Positions 26,449 to 32,854 of a stretch of DNA of 32,854 nucleotides are shown here, one piece after another (positions within the stretch are counted from its first letter, which is position 1; every line of letters begins with the position of its first letter). Where the stretch lies: NCBI GenBank assembly GCA_016937695.1, contig JAFGWC010000106.1, positions 1 to 32,854 of the forward strand, written 5' to 3'. This stretch comes from Bacteroidales bacterium. Its GTDB lineage: Bacteria; Bacteroidota; Bacteroidia; Bacteroidales; NBLH01. Below the pieces are notes generated by a model that was not told where the DNA came from, made no database searches, and saw nothing but the letters and a program-made list of their open reading frames with translations. The position numbers were made by a program, and so were the translations under genes.

Positions 26449-26501
26449 TTTAAAATTTATTTCAAAATGTTAATAATTAAGTATTTAATAAAAACAAGTC
26501 G

Positions 26502-26530
26502 CAAATGTAGCAATTTGTTATTTAATTCAA
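26502..26530 (-). promoter_or_regulatory. promoter of the POT transporter
   Basis: On the minus strand TTG (26530-26528), an 18-base spacer and TACATTTG (26509-26502): a good Bacteroidota promoter, 53 bases upstream of the ATG. Confidence 0.65.
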
Positions 26531-26683
26531 GAATAAAAATATTAATATAATTAAAAGACTATTTCATCAAAAATTCTTTTTTTATTTTATTTATTTAAAA
26601 TAAAAAATGCTAAATTTATTATTTTATAAAATACAGAATTACTTATATAATAAGCGGAATTTATTAATTATAAAATAACAGAT

Positions 26684-27586
26684 ATGAAACAGATTTTTTT
26701 AATTTTTAGTGCAATTGTTTTTTTTACAATTATTAACATAAATTCTTTTTCTCAGGAAAATGAAGTGCCAGATTCTACCTTAGGATGGAAATTTAATGGA
26801 ATAGGTTCTTTTACTTTTTCACAAGTTAGTTTTTCAAATTGGGCTGCTGGTGGTGAAAACTCGGTGTCTTTAAATGGCTTATTTGCAGTTAGTTATGACT
26901 ATAAGGCGAAAAATTTAATGTGGGATAATGATTTAGGTGTAGCTTATGGTTTTTTGAATCAAAATAATACTGATAATAGAAAAACCGATGATAATTTAGA
27001 AATTAGTTCTAAATTTAGTTACAAAGCAATTAACAAATGGTATTATAGTTCTCTTGTAAGCTTTAAAAGTCAGTTTGCCGAAGGTTTTGAATATGATGAT
27101 GTTGCAAAAACAAGAAATAAAATTTCTGAATTTATGGCACCAGGATATTTAAATATAGCTATCGGTATGAATTATGCCCCAAATAAGGACTTTAGTTTAT
27201 TTATTGGTCCGTTAAGTGGAAAATCAACTTTTGTTCGGGATGATACTCTTTCATTCTATGGTGCCTATGGAGTAGAACCAGGAGAAACTGTGAGATATGA
27301 ATTTGGTGGTACTTTAAAAGCGGCTTATTCTAAAGATATTTTTAAAAATGTAAACTTAATTTCTAAATTAGAACTTTTCTCAAATTATAATGAAAATCTC
27401 GGAAATATTGATGTTGACTTACAAATGTTGATTACATTGAAAGTTAATAAGTTTTTATCTACTAATATTAGTATGCATATGATTTATGATGATGATATAA
27501 AAAACACTAATGATGAAGGTAATATTACTGGTCCTAAGTTACAATTTAAAGAAATTTTTGGTGTTGGAATAACATATAAATTTTAA
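26684..27586 (+). CDS. DUF3078 family outer-membrane-type protein
   Basis: 300 residues with a signal peptide (IFLIFSAIVFFTIININSFS, cleavage after FSQ) and a body of amphipathic beta-strands ending in an aromatic-terminated strand (GVGITYKF), typical of an outer-membrane barrel. The diagnostic DUF3078 stretch FTFSQVSFSNWAAGGENSVS lies at about residues 42-61, followed by the usual alternating strand pattern (NLMWDNDLGVAYGF, KWYYSSLVSFKSQF). The family is nearly confined to Bacteroidota, and its function is not established. It stands alone, with a strong hairpin after the stop and no clear promoter in the AT-rich upstream gap. Confidence 0.92.
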   Translation: MKQIFLIFSAIVFFTIININSFSQENEVPDSTLGWKFNGIGSFTFSQVSFSNWAAGGENSVSLNGLFAVSYDYKAKNLMWDNDLGVAYGFLNQNNTDNRKTDDNLEISSKFSYKAINKWYYSSLVSFKSQFAEGFEYDDVAKTRNKISEFMAPGYLNIAIGMNYAPNKDFSLFIGPLSGKSTFVRDDTLSFYGAYGVEPGETVRYEFGGTLKAAYSKDIFKNVNLISKLELFSNYNENLGNIDVDLQMLITLKVNKFLSTNISMHMIYDDDIKNTNDEGNITGPKLQFKEIFGVGITYKF

Positions 27587-27612
27587 TCTAATCAGTACTT
27601 TTATTAAAAAGG

Positions 27613-27662
27613 AAAGAGGAATTAAAAATGAATATGTTAATATTCATTTTTAATTCCTCTTT
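27613..27662 (+). terminator. very long perfect hairpin after DUF3078 gene
   Basis: A 23-base perfect inverted repeat (27613-27635 with 27640-27662) with a four-base GTTA loop. The arms run AAAGAGGAATTAAAAATGAA and its complement, followed by more T's. It begins 26 bases after the stop. It works on paper as a terminator, with an unusually long stem. Confidence 0.85.
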
Positions 27663-27712
27663 TTCTATATTTAACTAAAGGTTTTAGGTTAAATTCTTAA
27701 AAATATTTTAGC

Positions 27713-27720
27713 TATTTTTG
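27713..27720 (+). promoter_or_regulatory. candidate -7 element for the RsmI-like gene
   Basis: TATTTTTG matches TAnnTTTG, but lies about 140 bases before the ATG, implying a long leader that includes the inverted repeat at 27742-27829. No TTG at -33. Confidence 0.35.
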
Positions 27721-27741
27721 TTTTTTTAGAAAAAACATATG

Positions 27742-27829
27742 AAACACCCATGATAGTGTACAATCACAAACACGGATGAATATTATAGCATTTGATAGCT
27801 AAATTACTTGATAAATTATCAGGGTGTTT
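27742..27829 (+). other. structured leader candidate ahead of the RsmI-like gene
   Basis: AAACACCC (27742-27749) pairs with GGGTGTTT (27822-27829), and the adjacent TGATA (27751-27755) with TATCA (27817-27821), the two helices separated by a single-base bulge. They close a domain of about 60 bases with little coding potential (the longest frames are 8-9 codons). The closing helix lies 33 bases before the ATG. Confidence 0.35.
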
Positions 27830-27862
27830 TCAGCCCAAATAAAAGAATTAAATTATATTCTG

Positions 27863-28570
27863 ATGAAAAAAGGGAAAATATTTTTAATACCAACAACATT
27901 AGGCGATTCGGAATTAGACAGAGTTTTACCAGGTTTTAATTTAGATTTAATAAATAATATAAAATATTATATTGTTGAAAATGTACGAACTGCTAGAAGA
28001 TTTTTAGTAAAATCAGAAATAAAAACTAAAATTGATGATTTACAGTTTTTTGAATTGAATAAACACACAGATATTGAAGAATATTCAACATTTTTAAAAC
28101 CAGCATTATCAGGTTTTGATATAGGAATAATTTCTGAAGCTGGCTGTCCGGGAGTTGCTGATCCTGGAGCAGATATTGTGAAAATTGCTCATGAAATAGA
28201 TATTGATGTAATTCCTTTAGTGGGACCATCATCAATTTTATTGGCACTTATGGCTTCCGGAATGAATGGACAAAATTTTGCTTTTAAAGGCTATTTGCCA
28301 GTTGATAATATTAAAAAACTAAAGCAATTAAAAAATGATGAATTGAGATCTAGAAAAGAAGCTCAAACTCAAATTTATATAGAAACTCCATACAGAAATA
28401 TGCAACTATTGAAGTTTATGATTGATAATTTAGCGCCAACTACAAAACTGTGTGTTGCCGCAGATATTACTTTGGAAACAGAATATATAAAAACAAAATC
28501 TATCGAAGAATGGTCAAAAAAAACACCTGATTTTAATAAAAGGCCAACAATTTTTCTTGTTTATGCATAA
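27863..28570 (+). CDS. RsmI-like SAM-dependent methyltransferase (tetrapyrrole methylase fold)
   Basis: 235 residues from the ATG at 27863 (MKKGKIFLIPTTLGD). An in-frame upstream start at 27824 adds 13 unconvincing residues. The tetrapyrrole-methylase fold is recognised by EAGCPGVADPGADIV, the equivalent of RsmI's D-AG-PGISDPG motif, by IPLVGPSSILLALMASGMNG and FAFKGYLP, and by YIETPYRN near residue 170. Canonical RsmI 2'-O-methylates C1402 of 16S rRNA and starts with a VATPIGNL-type glycine loop, replaced here by LIPTTLGDS; Bacteroidota commonly carry such a diverged paralogue beside a standard rsmI. The rRNA target is therefore likely but unproven. The gene stands alone downstream of a possible structured leader. 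Confidence 0.88.
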   Translation: MKKGKIFLIPTTLGDSELDRVLPGFNLDLINNIKYYIVENVRTARRFLVKSEIKTKIDDLQFFELNKHTDIEEYSTFLKPALSGFDIGIISEAGCPGVADPGADIVKIAHEIDIDVIPLVGPSSILLALMASGMNGQNFAFKGYLPVDNIKKLKQLKNDELRSRKEAQTQIYIETPYRNMQLLKFMIDNLAPTTKLCVAADITLETEYIKTKSIEEWSKKTPDFNKRPTIFLVYA

Positions 28571-28710
28571 TATTGATTATCTGTAGTTTACAATTTTTTG
28601 CTTTTTACAAATTGTCGAAAAATTGCTTTTAGTCGAATATTTTCTTTTCTTTATAATAATAATTGGCACAAATTTTATCTAAATTAAATAATAAATTAAA
28701 AAGTAGGCAT

Positions 28711-29535
28711 ATGAAAAAACAACTATCGGCTACATTTATTGTGGTAATTGTAATTGGAGTAATTGCAATAATAATTTTAAGTAGTAATATTTTTTATACT
28801 CTTCAACCGGGAGAAAAAGGAATATTATTTAAACCTTTAAGTAACGAATTGGATAAAGTTAATGTTTATGGCGTTGGACTTCATATAGTTGCGCCTTGGA
28901 ACGAAATGATTATTTATGATGTTAAAGAGCAAAAGGTAGATGAAACTATGGATATTTTGGATAAAAATGGATTATCAGTGCATGTTGATATTTCTGTTAG
29001 ATTTAATCCAATGTTTGATAAAATAGGATTCTTACATGAAAAATTTGGAGTAAACTATGTAAATAAATTAGTAATTCCTGAAGTACGTTCTGAGGTTAGA
29101 AAAGTAATGGGTAGATTTGCAGCTGAAGAAATTTATTCTACAAGAAGAGCAGAAGTTGAAGCTGAAATTGTTCGTGAAACTGACAGTGTTTTAAGAAATA
29201 ATCAGAATAATATTGATTTAAAAGCGGTTCTTATTCGATCAATTGCTGTTCCTGAAAAAATTAAAGAGTCAATTGAAAAAAAATTAAGAGCCGAGCAAGA
29301 ATCTCTAGCTTATATATTTATCTTACAAAAAGAAAAATCAGAAGCTGAACGAAAAATTATTGCAGCAGAAGGAGAAGCAAAAGCTAATAAAGTGATTAAC
29401 AGTAGTTTAACTCCAGAGCTTCTTAAAATGAGAGGTATAGAAGCTACTTTGCAACTAGCAAATTCACCTAATTCTAAAGTTATTGTTGTAGGAAGTAGTA
29501 AAGATGGACTTCCTTTAATATTAGGAAATAACTAA
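28711..29535 (+). CDS. prohibitin/SPFH-domain membrane protein
   Basis: 274 residues from the ATG at 28711 (MKKQLSATFIV). An upstream in-frame TTG (28663) adds 16 residues before the membrane helix and is rejected. A single N-terminal membrane segment (residues 6-28, ATFIVVIVIGVIAIIILSS) precedes an SPFH domain (about 35-200): FYTLQPGEKGILFKPLSNEL, GLHIVAPWNEMIIYDVKEQ, VDISVRFNP, the EVRSEVRKVMGRFAAEEIYS segment, and KAVLIRSIAVPEKIKES. A long C-terminal coiled coil follows, rich in Glu/Lys/Ala (about 200-240). Prohibitins form large ring assemblies in membranes and are linked to protease regulation, such as with FtsH. No partner gene is adjacent. Confidence 0.93.
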   Translation: MKKQLSATFIVVIVIGVIAIIILSSNIFYTLQPGEKGILFKPLSNELDKVNVYGVGLHIVAPWNEMIIYDVKEQKVDETMDILDKNGLSVHVDISVRFNPMFDKIGFLHEKFGVNYVNKLVIPEVRSEVRKVMGRFAAEEIYSTRRAEVEAEIVRETDSVLRNNQNNIDLKAVLIRSIAVPEKIKESIEKKLRAEQESLAYIFILQKEKSEAERKIIAAEGEAKANKVINSSLTPELLKMRGIEATLQLANSPNSKVIVVGSSKDGLPLILGNN

Positions 29536-29548
29536 AATTAAAAGATTT

Positions 29549-29583
29549 AACCGGTTTGAATATTCATTCAAACCGGTTTTTTG
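29549..29583 (+). terminator. terminator of the prohibitin gene
   Basis: AACCGGTTTGAAT (29549-29561) and ATTCAAACCGGTT (29566-29578) form a perfect 13-pair stem with a four-base loop, followed by T's, 13 bases after the stop. Confidence 0.92.
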
Positions 29584-29712
29584 TTATGTGGTCAAAGTAT
29601 TTTTGATATAAAATATTTCTTTAATATTTTTAATTTCAAATTAAAAGCAACAGTATTTGAAATATTTTAGTCTATATATAAAACTTTTTGTTTTTAAAAA
29701 GTGTAATATATT

Positions 29713-31377
29713 ATGATTATCAAAAATGCAGAAATGTCAACATTAGCAGGTAAAAGTATGGTTACCGAAAGCAAACTGAAACCGGATATAGAAATGGTTT
29801 TAGATCAGATGAACGCAATTGTTTACGTTACAGATATAAGCAATTTTAAAATAATATATCTGAATAAAAAAGCTATTGAAACATACGGAAACATTACTGG
29901 GAAGTTATGTTGGAAATTTATACAGAAAAATCAGACAGGTAAATGCCCATTTTGTATTATAGATAAAATAACAAAAACAAATTTAGATAATAACCATTTT
30001 GCACGCGATTTTTTTAATGAATTTAATAATCAATGGTTCGAAGTTCATGAGAAAATAATTAAGTGGGACGATAATATAAATGCAAAGCTAACAGTTGCTT
30101 ATGACATAACTAAAAGGAAAGAAGAAGAAAAAAAATTATATGTTTTGTTTAAACAACAAGAATTATTTTCTAAAATTGCTACAACATTTAATCATGAAGA
30201 AACTTTTGCAAATAAAGTAAATGAAGTTATTGAATTGCTGGGAGAATTCGTTGATGTTAGTAGAGTTTCGATTTTTGAAAATTATTTTGAAGAAAAAATA
30301 ACACGAATTACTTATGAATGGTGCGCTAAAGGCATTAATCCAAAAATAAATAACTTACCAGAAATACCATTTGACAGACAACACCCGATTATTGTTGAAA
30401 CTATGACAGAAAAAATACTTAAAATCAGCGATATGTCTGAAGATAAGTATCTAAGACCATTAAAATTTCTTGAAATATATAATGTTAAGGCATTGCTTAT
30501 AATCCCAATTTATTTAAGAGATAAACATGTTGGTTTTGTTAGTCTAGAAGAATGTAGAAAAAAAAGAGATTGGCTAAATAATGAAATTGTACTTTTAAAA
30601 ACTTTTGGTAATATAATTTCCACTTCTTTTGAACGAAAATATATTGAAGAGACAAGGCTTAGAAGTGAAATGAAACTTAAAGAGGCTAATGCAACAAAAG
30701 ATCGTTTTTTTTCAATTATTGCTCGTGATTTACAATCTCCATTTTCATCATTAACTGGCCTTTCTTCTATACTTACTGATAATTATGATAAATGGGATGA
30801 TGATAAAAGAAAAGAATTTATTGTTTCAATTAGAGAGTCTGCTAAATTAGGGATAAAATTACTTGATAATTTATTGATTTGGTCTAAAATGCAGTCAGGC
30901 AAATTAGAATTTAGTCCTGAAATTGTTGATGTAAGAAGCGTTATTGTTCAAACAATAGAGCAACTTACAAATAAAGCTCATAAAAAAGGCATCAGTATTA
31001 CAGGGGTTCCTGAAAAACAATATTTTGTTTATGCTGATTACATAATGCTAAATACAATTATTCGAAATATTATTAACAATGCAATTAAATTTTCTAAACA
31101 AGGTGGCGATATTTCAATTATTGTTAAGGAAAAAAGTGAATTTACAGAAGTTTGTATAAAAGATAACGGTATTGGAATTGAAAAAGAACATTTGAATAAG
31201 CTGTTCAGAATAGATTCTGATAATTTATCTTATGGCCCTTTGGACGAAAAAGGAACAGGATTAGGACTGATTATTTGTAAAGAATTTATTGAAAAAAATG
31301 GTGGTAAAATTAAAGTAATCAGCAAATTAAATGAAGGCAGCCAATTTAAATTTACTATTCCCCAAAAAAATAAATGA
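29713..31377 (+). CDS. PAS-GAF histidine-kinase-like protein lacking the phospho-acceptor His
   Basis: 554 residues, no membrane helix. A PAS domain spans about 24-135, with a Cys cluster (GKLCWK ... GKCPFCIID, C-x10-C-x2-C) that could bind metal or sense redox. A GAF domain spans about 150-310, the dimerisation domain 325-395 and the ATPase domain 440-553. The H-box reads FFSIIARDLQSPFSSLTG: the histidine (usually ...AHDLRSPF...) is Arg338, encoded by CGT at 30724-30726, a single-base change from CAT. The ATP-binding motifs look intact: NIINNAIKFS (N-box), KDNGIGIE (G1), GTGLGLIICKEF (G2). It therefore cannot autophosphorylate in the usual way, and may act as an allosteric partner, phosphatase or heterodimer subunit. 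No response regulator is adjacent. Confidence 0.9.
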   Translation: MIIKNAEMSTLAGKSMVTESKLKPDIEMVLDQMNAIVYVTDISNFKIIYLNKKAIETYGNITGKLCWKFIQKNQTGKCPFCIIDKITKTNLDNNHFARDFFNEFNNQWFEVHEKIIKWDDNINAKLTVAYDITKRKEEEKKLYVLFKQQELFSKIATTFNHEETFANKVNEVIELLGEFVDVSRVSIFENYFEEKITRITYEWCAKGINPKINNLPEIPFDRQHPIIVETMTEKILKISDMSEDKYLRPLKFLEIYNVKALLIIPIYLRDKHVGFVSLEECRKKRDWLNNEIVLLKTFGNIISTSFERKYIEETRLRSEMKLKEANATKDRFFSIIARDLQSPFSSLTGLSSILTDNYDKWDDDKRKEFIVSIRESAKLGIKLLDNLLIWSKMQSGKLEFSPEIVDVRSVIVQTIEQLTNKAHKKGISITGVPEKQYFVYADYIMLNTIIRNIINNAIKFSKQGGDISIIVKEKSEFTEVCIKDNGIGIEKEHLNKLFRIDSDNLSYGPLDEKGTGLGLIICKEFIEKNGGKIKVISKLNEGSQFKFTIPQKNK

Positions 31378-31583
31378 AGTTTAAAATATTTCAGACATAA
31401 TTTATTTTAATAATTATTTCCCGAAAATTAATATTTTTTTAATGTAATTTGTTTAGCTTGATTAAAATACTAGGGCTAAACTGCAATTATTATATATTTA
31501 CTTTAATGTATATAGAGAAAAAGGGAAAATCAAAAAAATGAACAGATAATTAGAAAAAAATGAAAGAGTTAATACAATGAAGT

Positions 31584-31615
31584 TTTGATTATATTCAAAA
31601 CTTTTCTTATTTTTG
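31584..31615 (+). promoter_or_regulatory. promoter of the AAA_14/DUF4143 gene
   Basis: TTTG (31584-31587), a 20-base spacer and TATTTTTG (31608-31615): an exact Bacteroidota promoter. Transcription would start near 31622, giving a very short leader before the ATG at 31630. Confidence 0.7.
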
Positions 31616-31629
31616 CAAAAGTATTTATT

Positions 31630-32853
31630 ATGATAAAAACTAATCTAATGCAAAATATTCAACGTTCAATATATTTAAAAAGAATAGAACCATATATTCG
31701 TAAAAATTTAATAAAAGTTATTGTAGGTCAACGTCGTGTTGGAAAAAGTTTTTTTCTCAAACAAATTAGTAATTTGTTTATTAAAAATTATCCCGAAATA
31801 CCTATTATCTATATAAATAAAGAAGATTTGGAATTTGACTCATTGCAAAATTATTCTGATTTAGTTACATATGCAGAATCAAAACGTCAAAATGAAAACT
31901 TGCATGCTATTTTTATTGATGAAATACAAGATATTGAAGAATTTGAAAAAGCTCTTAGACATTTACAAACTAAACAAAATTGGGATATATATTGCACCGG
32001 AAGTAATGCTCATTTGCTGTCTGGCGAATTAGCTACATATTTAAGCGGACGATATATTGAAATTCAGATGTATAGCTTGTCATATAATGAATTTTTGAAT
32101 TTTCATAAATTAGAAAACACAACTCAAAATTTTAATAATTACATCAAATTTGGCGGTTTACCATATTTGGTACACCTAGAACTTGACGAATCTATTGTTT
32201 ATGATTATCTTAAAAATATTTTTCGCAGTATTTTATTTAAAGACATAATTGGTAGACATAGTATCAGAAATGTTGCATTCATAGAGCGACTTTGTTTGTA
32301 TATTGCTGATAATATTGGACAAATAGTTTCGGCAAAAAAAATAACAGATTATTTAAAATCACAACGTATTTCGTTTTCAAACAATATTGTTCTTGATTAT
32401 TTATCGTTTTTGCAAAATGCATTTTTAATTTTTGTATTAAAACGTAACGATTTAAAGGGAAAACGTATTCTTGAAATCGGCGAAAAAATTTATTTTCACG
32501 ATTTGGGACTTCGCAATGCTTTTAATGGATATAAACATAACGACGTAAGTCTAATGCTAGAAAATATTATTTTATTGCATTTACTTATTCACAATTATGA
32601 TGTAACCATTGGAAAACTAGGTGATAAGGAAATTGATTTTGTTTGCGATAAAAATAATAAACGAATATATATACAAGTAACATTATCGCTTGCCGATGAA
32701 AATGTACGTGTACGAGAAATCGGAAACCTTTTGTTGATAACTGATAACTTCAGAAAAATAGTTGTAACAGCAGATGAACTTACTATAGACGAAAAGCAAG
32801 GTGTTGAAATTTGGAATATTCGCAAATTTTTAAGCTCGTTTTTTAAAGAGTAA
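31630..32853 (+). CDS. AAA_14 ATPase with DUF4143 C-terminal domain
   Basis: 407 residues, complete: its TAA ends one base before the window does. The ATG at 31630 is chosen because the promoter's -7 box overlaps the upstream in-frame start (31585). Walker A is VGQRRVGKSFFLKQI (about 34-48) and Walker B is HAIFIDEIQDIEEF. The sensor-like CTGSNAHLLSGELATYLSGR and the MYSLSYNEFL block follow, as in AAA_14 proteins. The DUF4143 part (about 210-400) includes LEIGEKIYFHDLGLRNAF and an endonuclease-fold-like segment with EIDFVCDKNNKRIYIQVTLS, where E-x-D and Q-V could be metal-site remnants. This family is very common, often in multiple genomic copies, and moves between genomes; its function is uncertain. 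The codon/AT pattern is like its neighbours. Confidence 0.93.
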   Translation: MIKTNLMQNIQRSIYLKRIEPYIRKNLIKVIVGQRRVGKSFFLKQISNLFIKNYPEIPIIYINKEDLEFDSLQNYSDLVTYAESKRQNENLHAIFIDEIQDIEEFEKALRHLQTKQNWDIYCTGSNAHLLSGELATYLSGRYIEIQMYSLSYNEFLNFHKLENTTQNFNNYIKFGGLPYLVHLELDESIVYDYLKNIFRSILFKDIIGRHSIRNVAFIERLCLYIADNIGQIVSAKKITDYLKSQRISFSNNIVLDYLSFLQNAFLIFVLKRNDLKGKRILEIGEKIYFHDLGLRNAFNGYKHNDVSLMLENIILLHLLIHNYDVTIGKLGDKEIDFVCDKNNKRIYIQVTLSLADENVRVREIGNLLLITDNFRKIVVTADELTIDEKQGVEIWNIRKFLSSFFKE

Positions 32854-32854
32854 A

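Noticed and set aside
31630-32853. The AAA_14/DUF4143 gene as a toxin-antitoxin or defence component
   Set aside because: These ATPases are widespread and often stand alone. No partner gene is visible here and the window ends directly after it.

Overview
This is an AT-rich, chromosome-like stretch (by eye under about 30% GC, not computed) from a member of the Bacteroidota, most likely an uncultured Bacteroidales-type lineage. The evidence is: a secreted protease with a type IX secretion C-terminal sorting domain; DUF3078 and DUF3822 family proteins; an rsmD-DUF3822 gene pair; an N-terminal-nucleophile C69 dipeptidase; few Shine-Dalgarno sites; and several promoters of the Bacteroidota form TTTG-N18-20-TAnnTTTG. 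I see no plasmid, phage, transposase, CRISPR or rRNA signature.

Layout. 1-2 kb: orphan PAS histidine kinase. 2-5.8 kb: uvrA (minus) divergent from a sigma-70/ECF-like sigma factor. 5.8-8.9 kb: a secreted von Willebrand-A protein and a SlyD-like FKBP isomerase with a His/Cys-rich metal-binding tail. 9.3-13.4 kb: a T9SS-exported trypsin-like protease, a membrane-anchored GyrI-like protein and mnmA. 13.4-15.5 kb (minus): an LTA-synthase-type membrane sulfatase whose reading frame is broken at a run of twelve A's, preceded by a possible 42-residue protein. 15.7-20.1 kb: C69 dipeptidase, then an MBOAT acyltransferase and SGNH-like partner forming a probable polysaccharide O-acylation pair. 20.3-22.6 kb (minus): tRNA-Asp with promoter and terminator, rsmD, a DUF3822 gene and an anchored protein of unknown function. 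22.8-26.5 kb: a RecD-like helicase convergent with a POT peptide transporter that carries an unusual extracytoplasmic beta-rich insertion. 26.7-29.6 kb: DUF3078 outer-membrane protein, RsmI-like methyltransferase with a structured leader, and a prohibitin-family membrane protein. 29.7-32.9 kb: a PAS-GAF histidine kinase that has lost its phospho-acceptor histidine, and an AAA_14/DUF4143 ATPase that ends one base before the window does.

Most genes are housekeeping or widespread envelope genes in short independent transcription units. I found no convincing undescribed multi-gene system. The most worthwhile oddities are the His-to-Arg substitution in the second kinase, the A12 frameshift in the sulfatase, the POT transporter insertion, the leader upstream of the RsmI-like gene, and the small gene upstream of the sulfatase.
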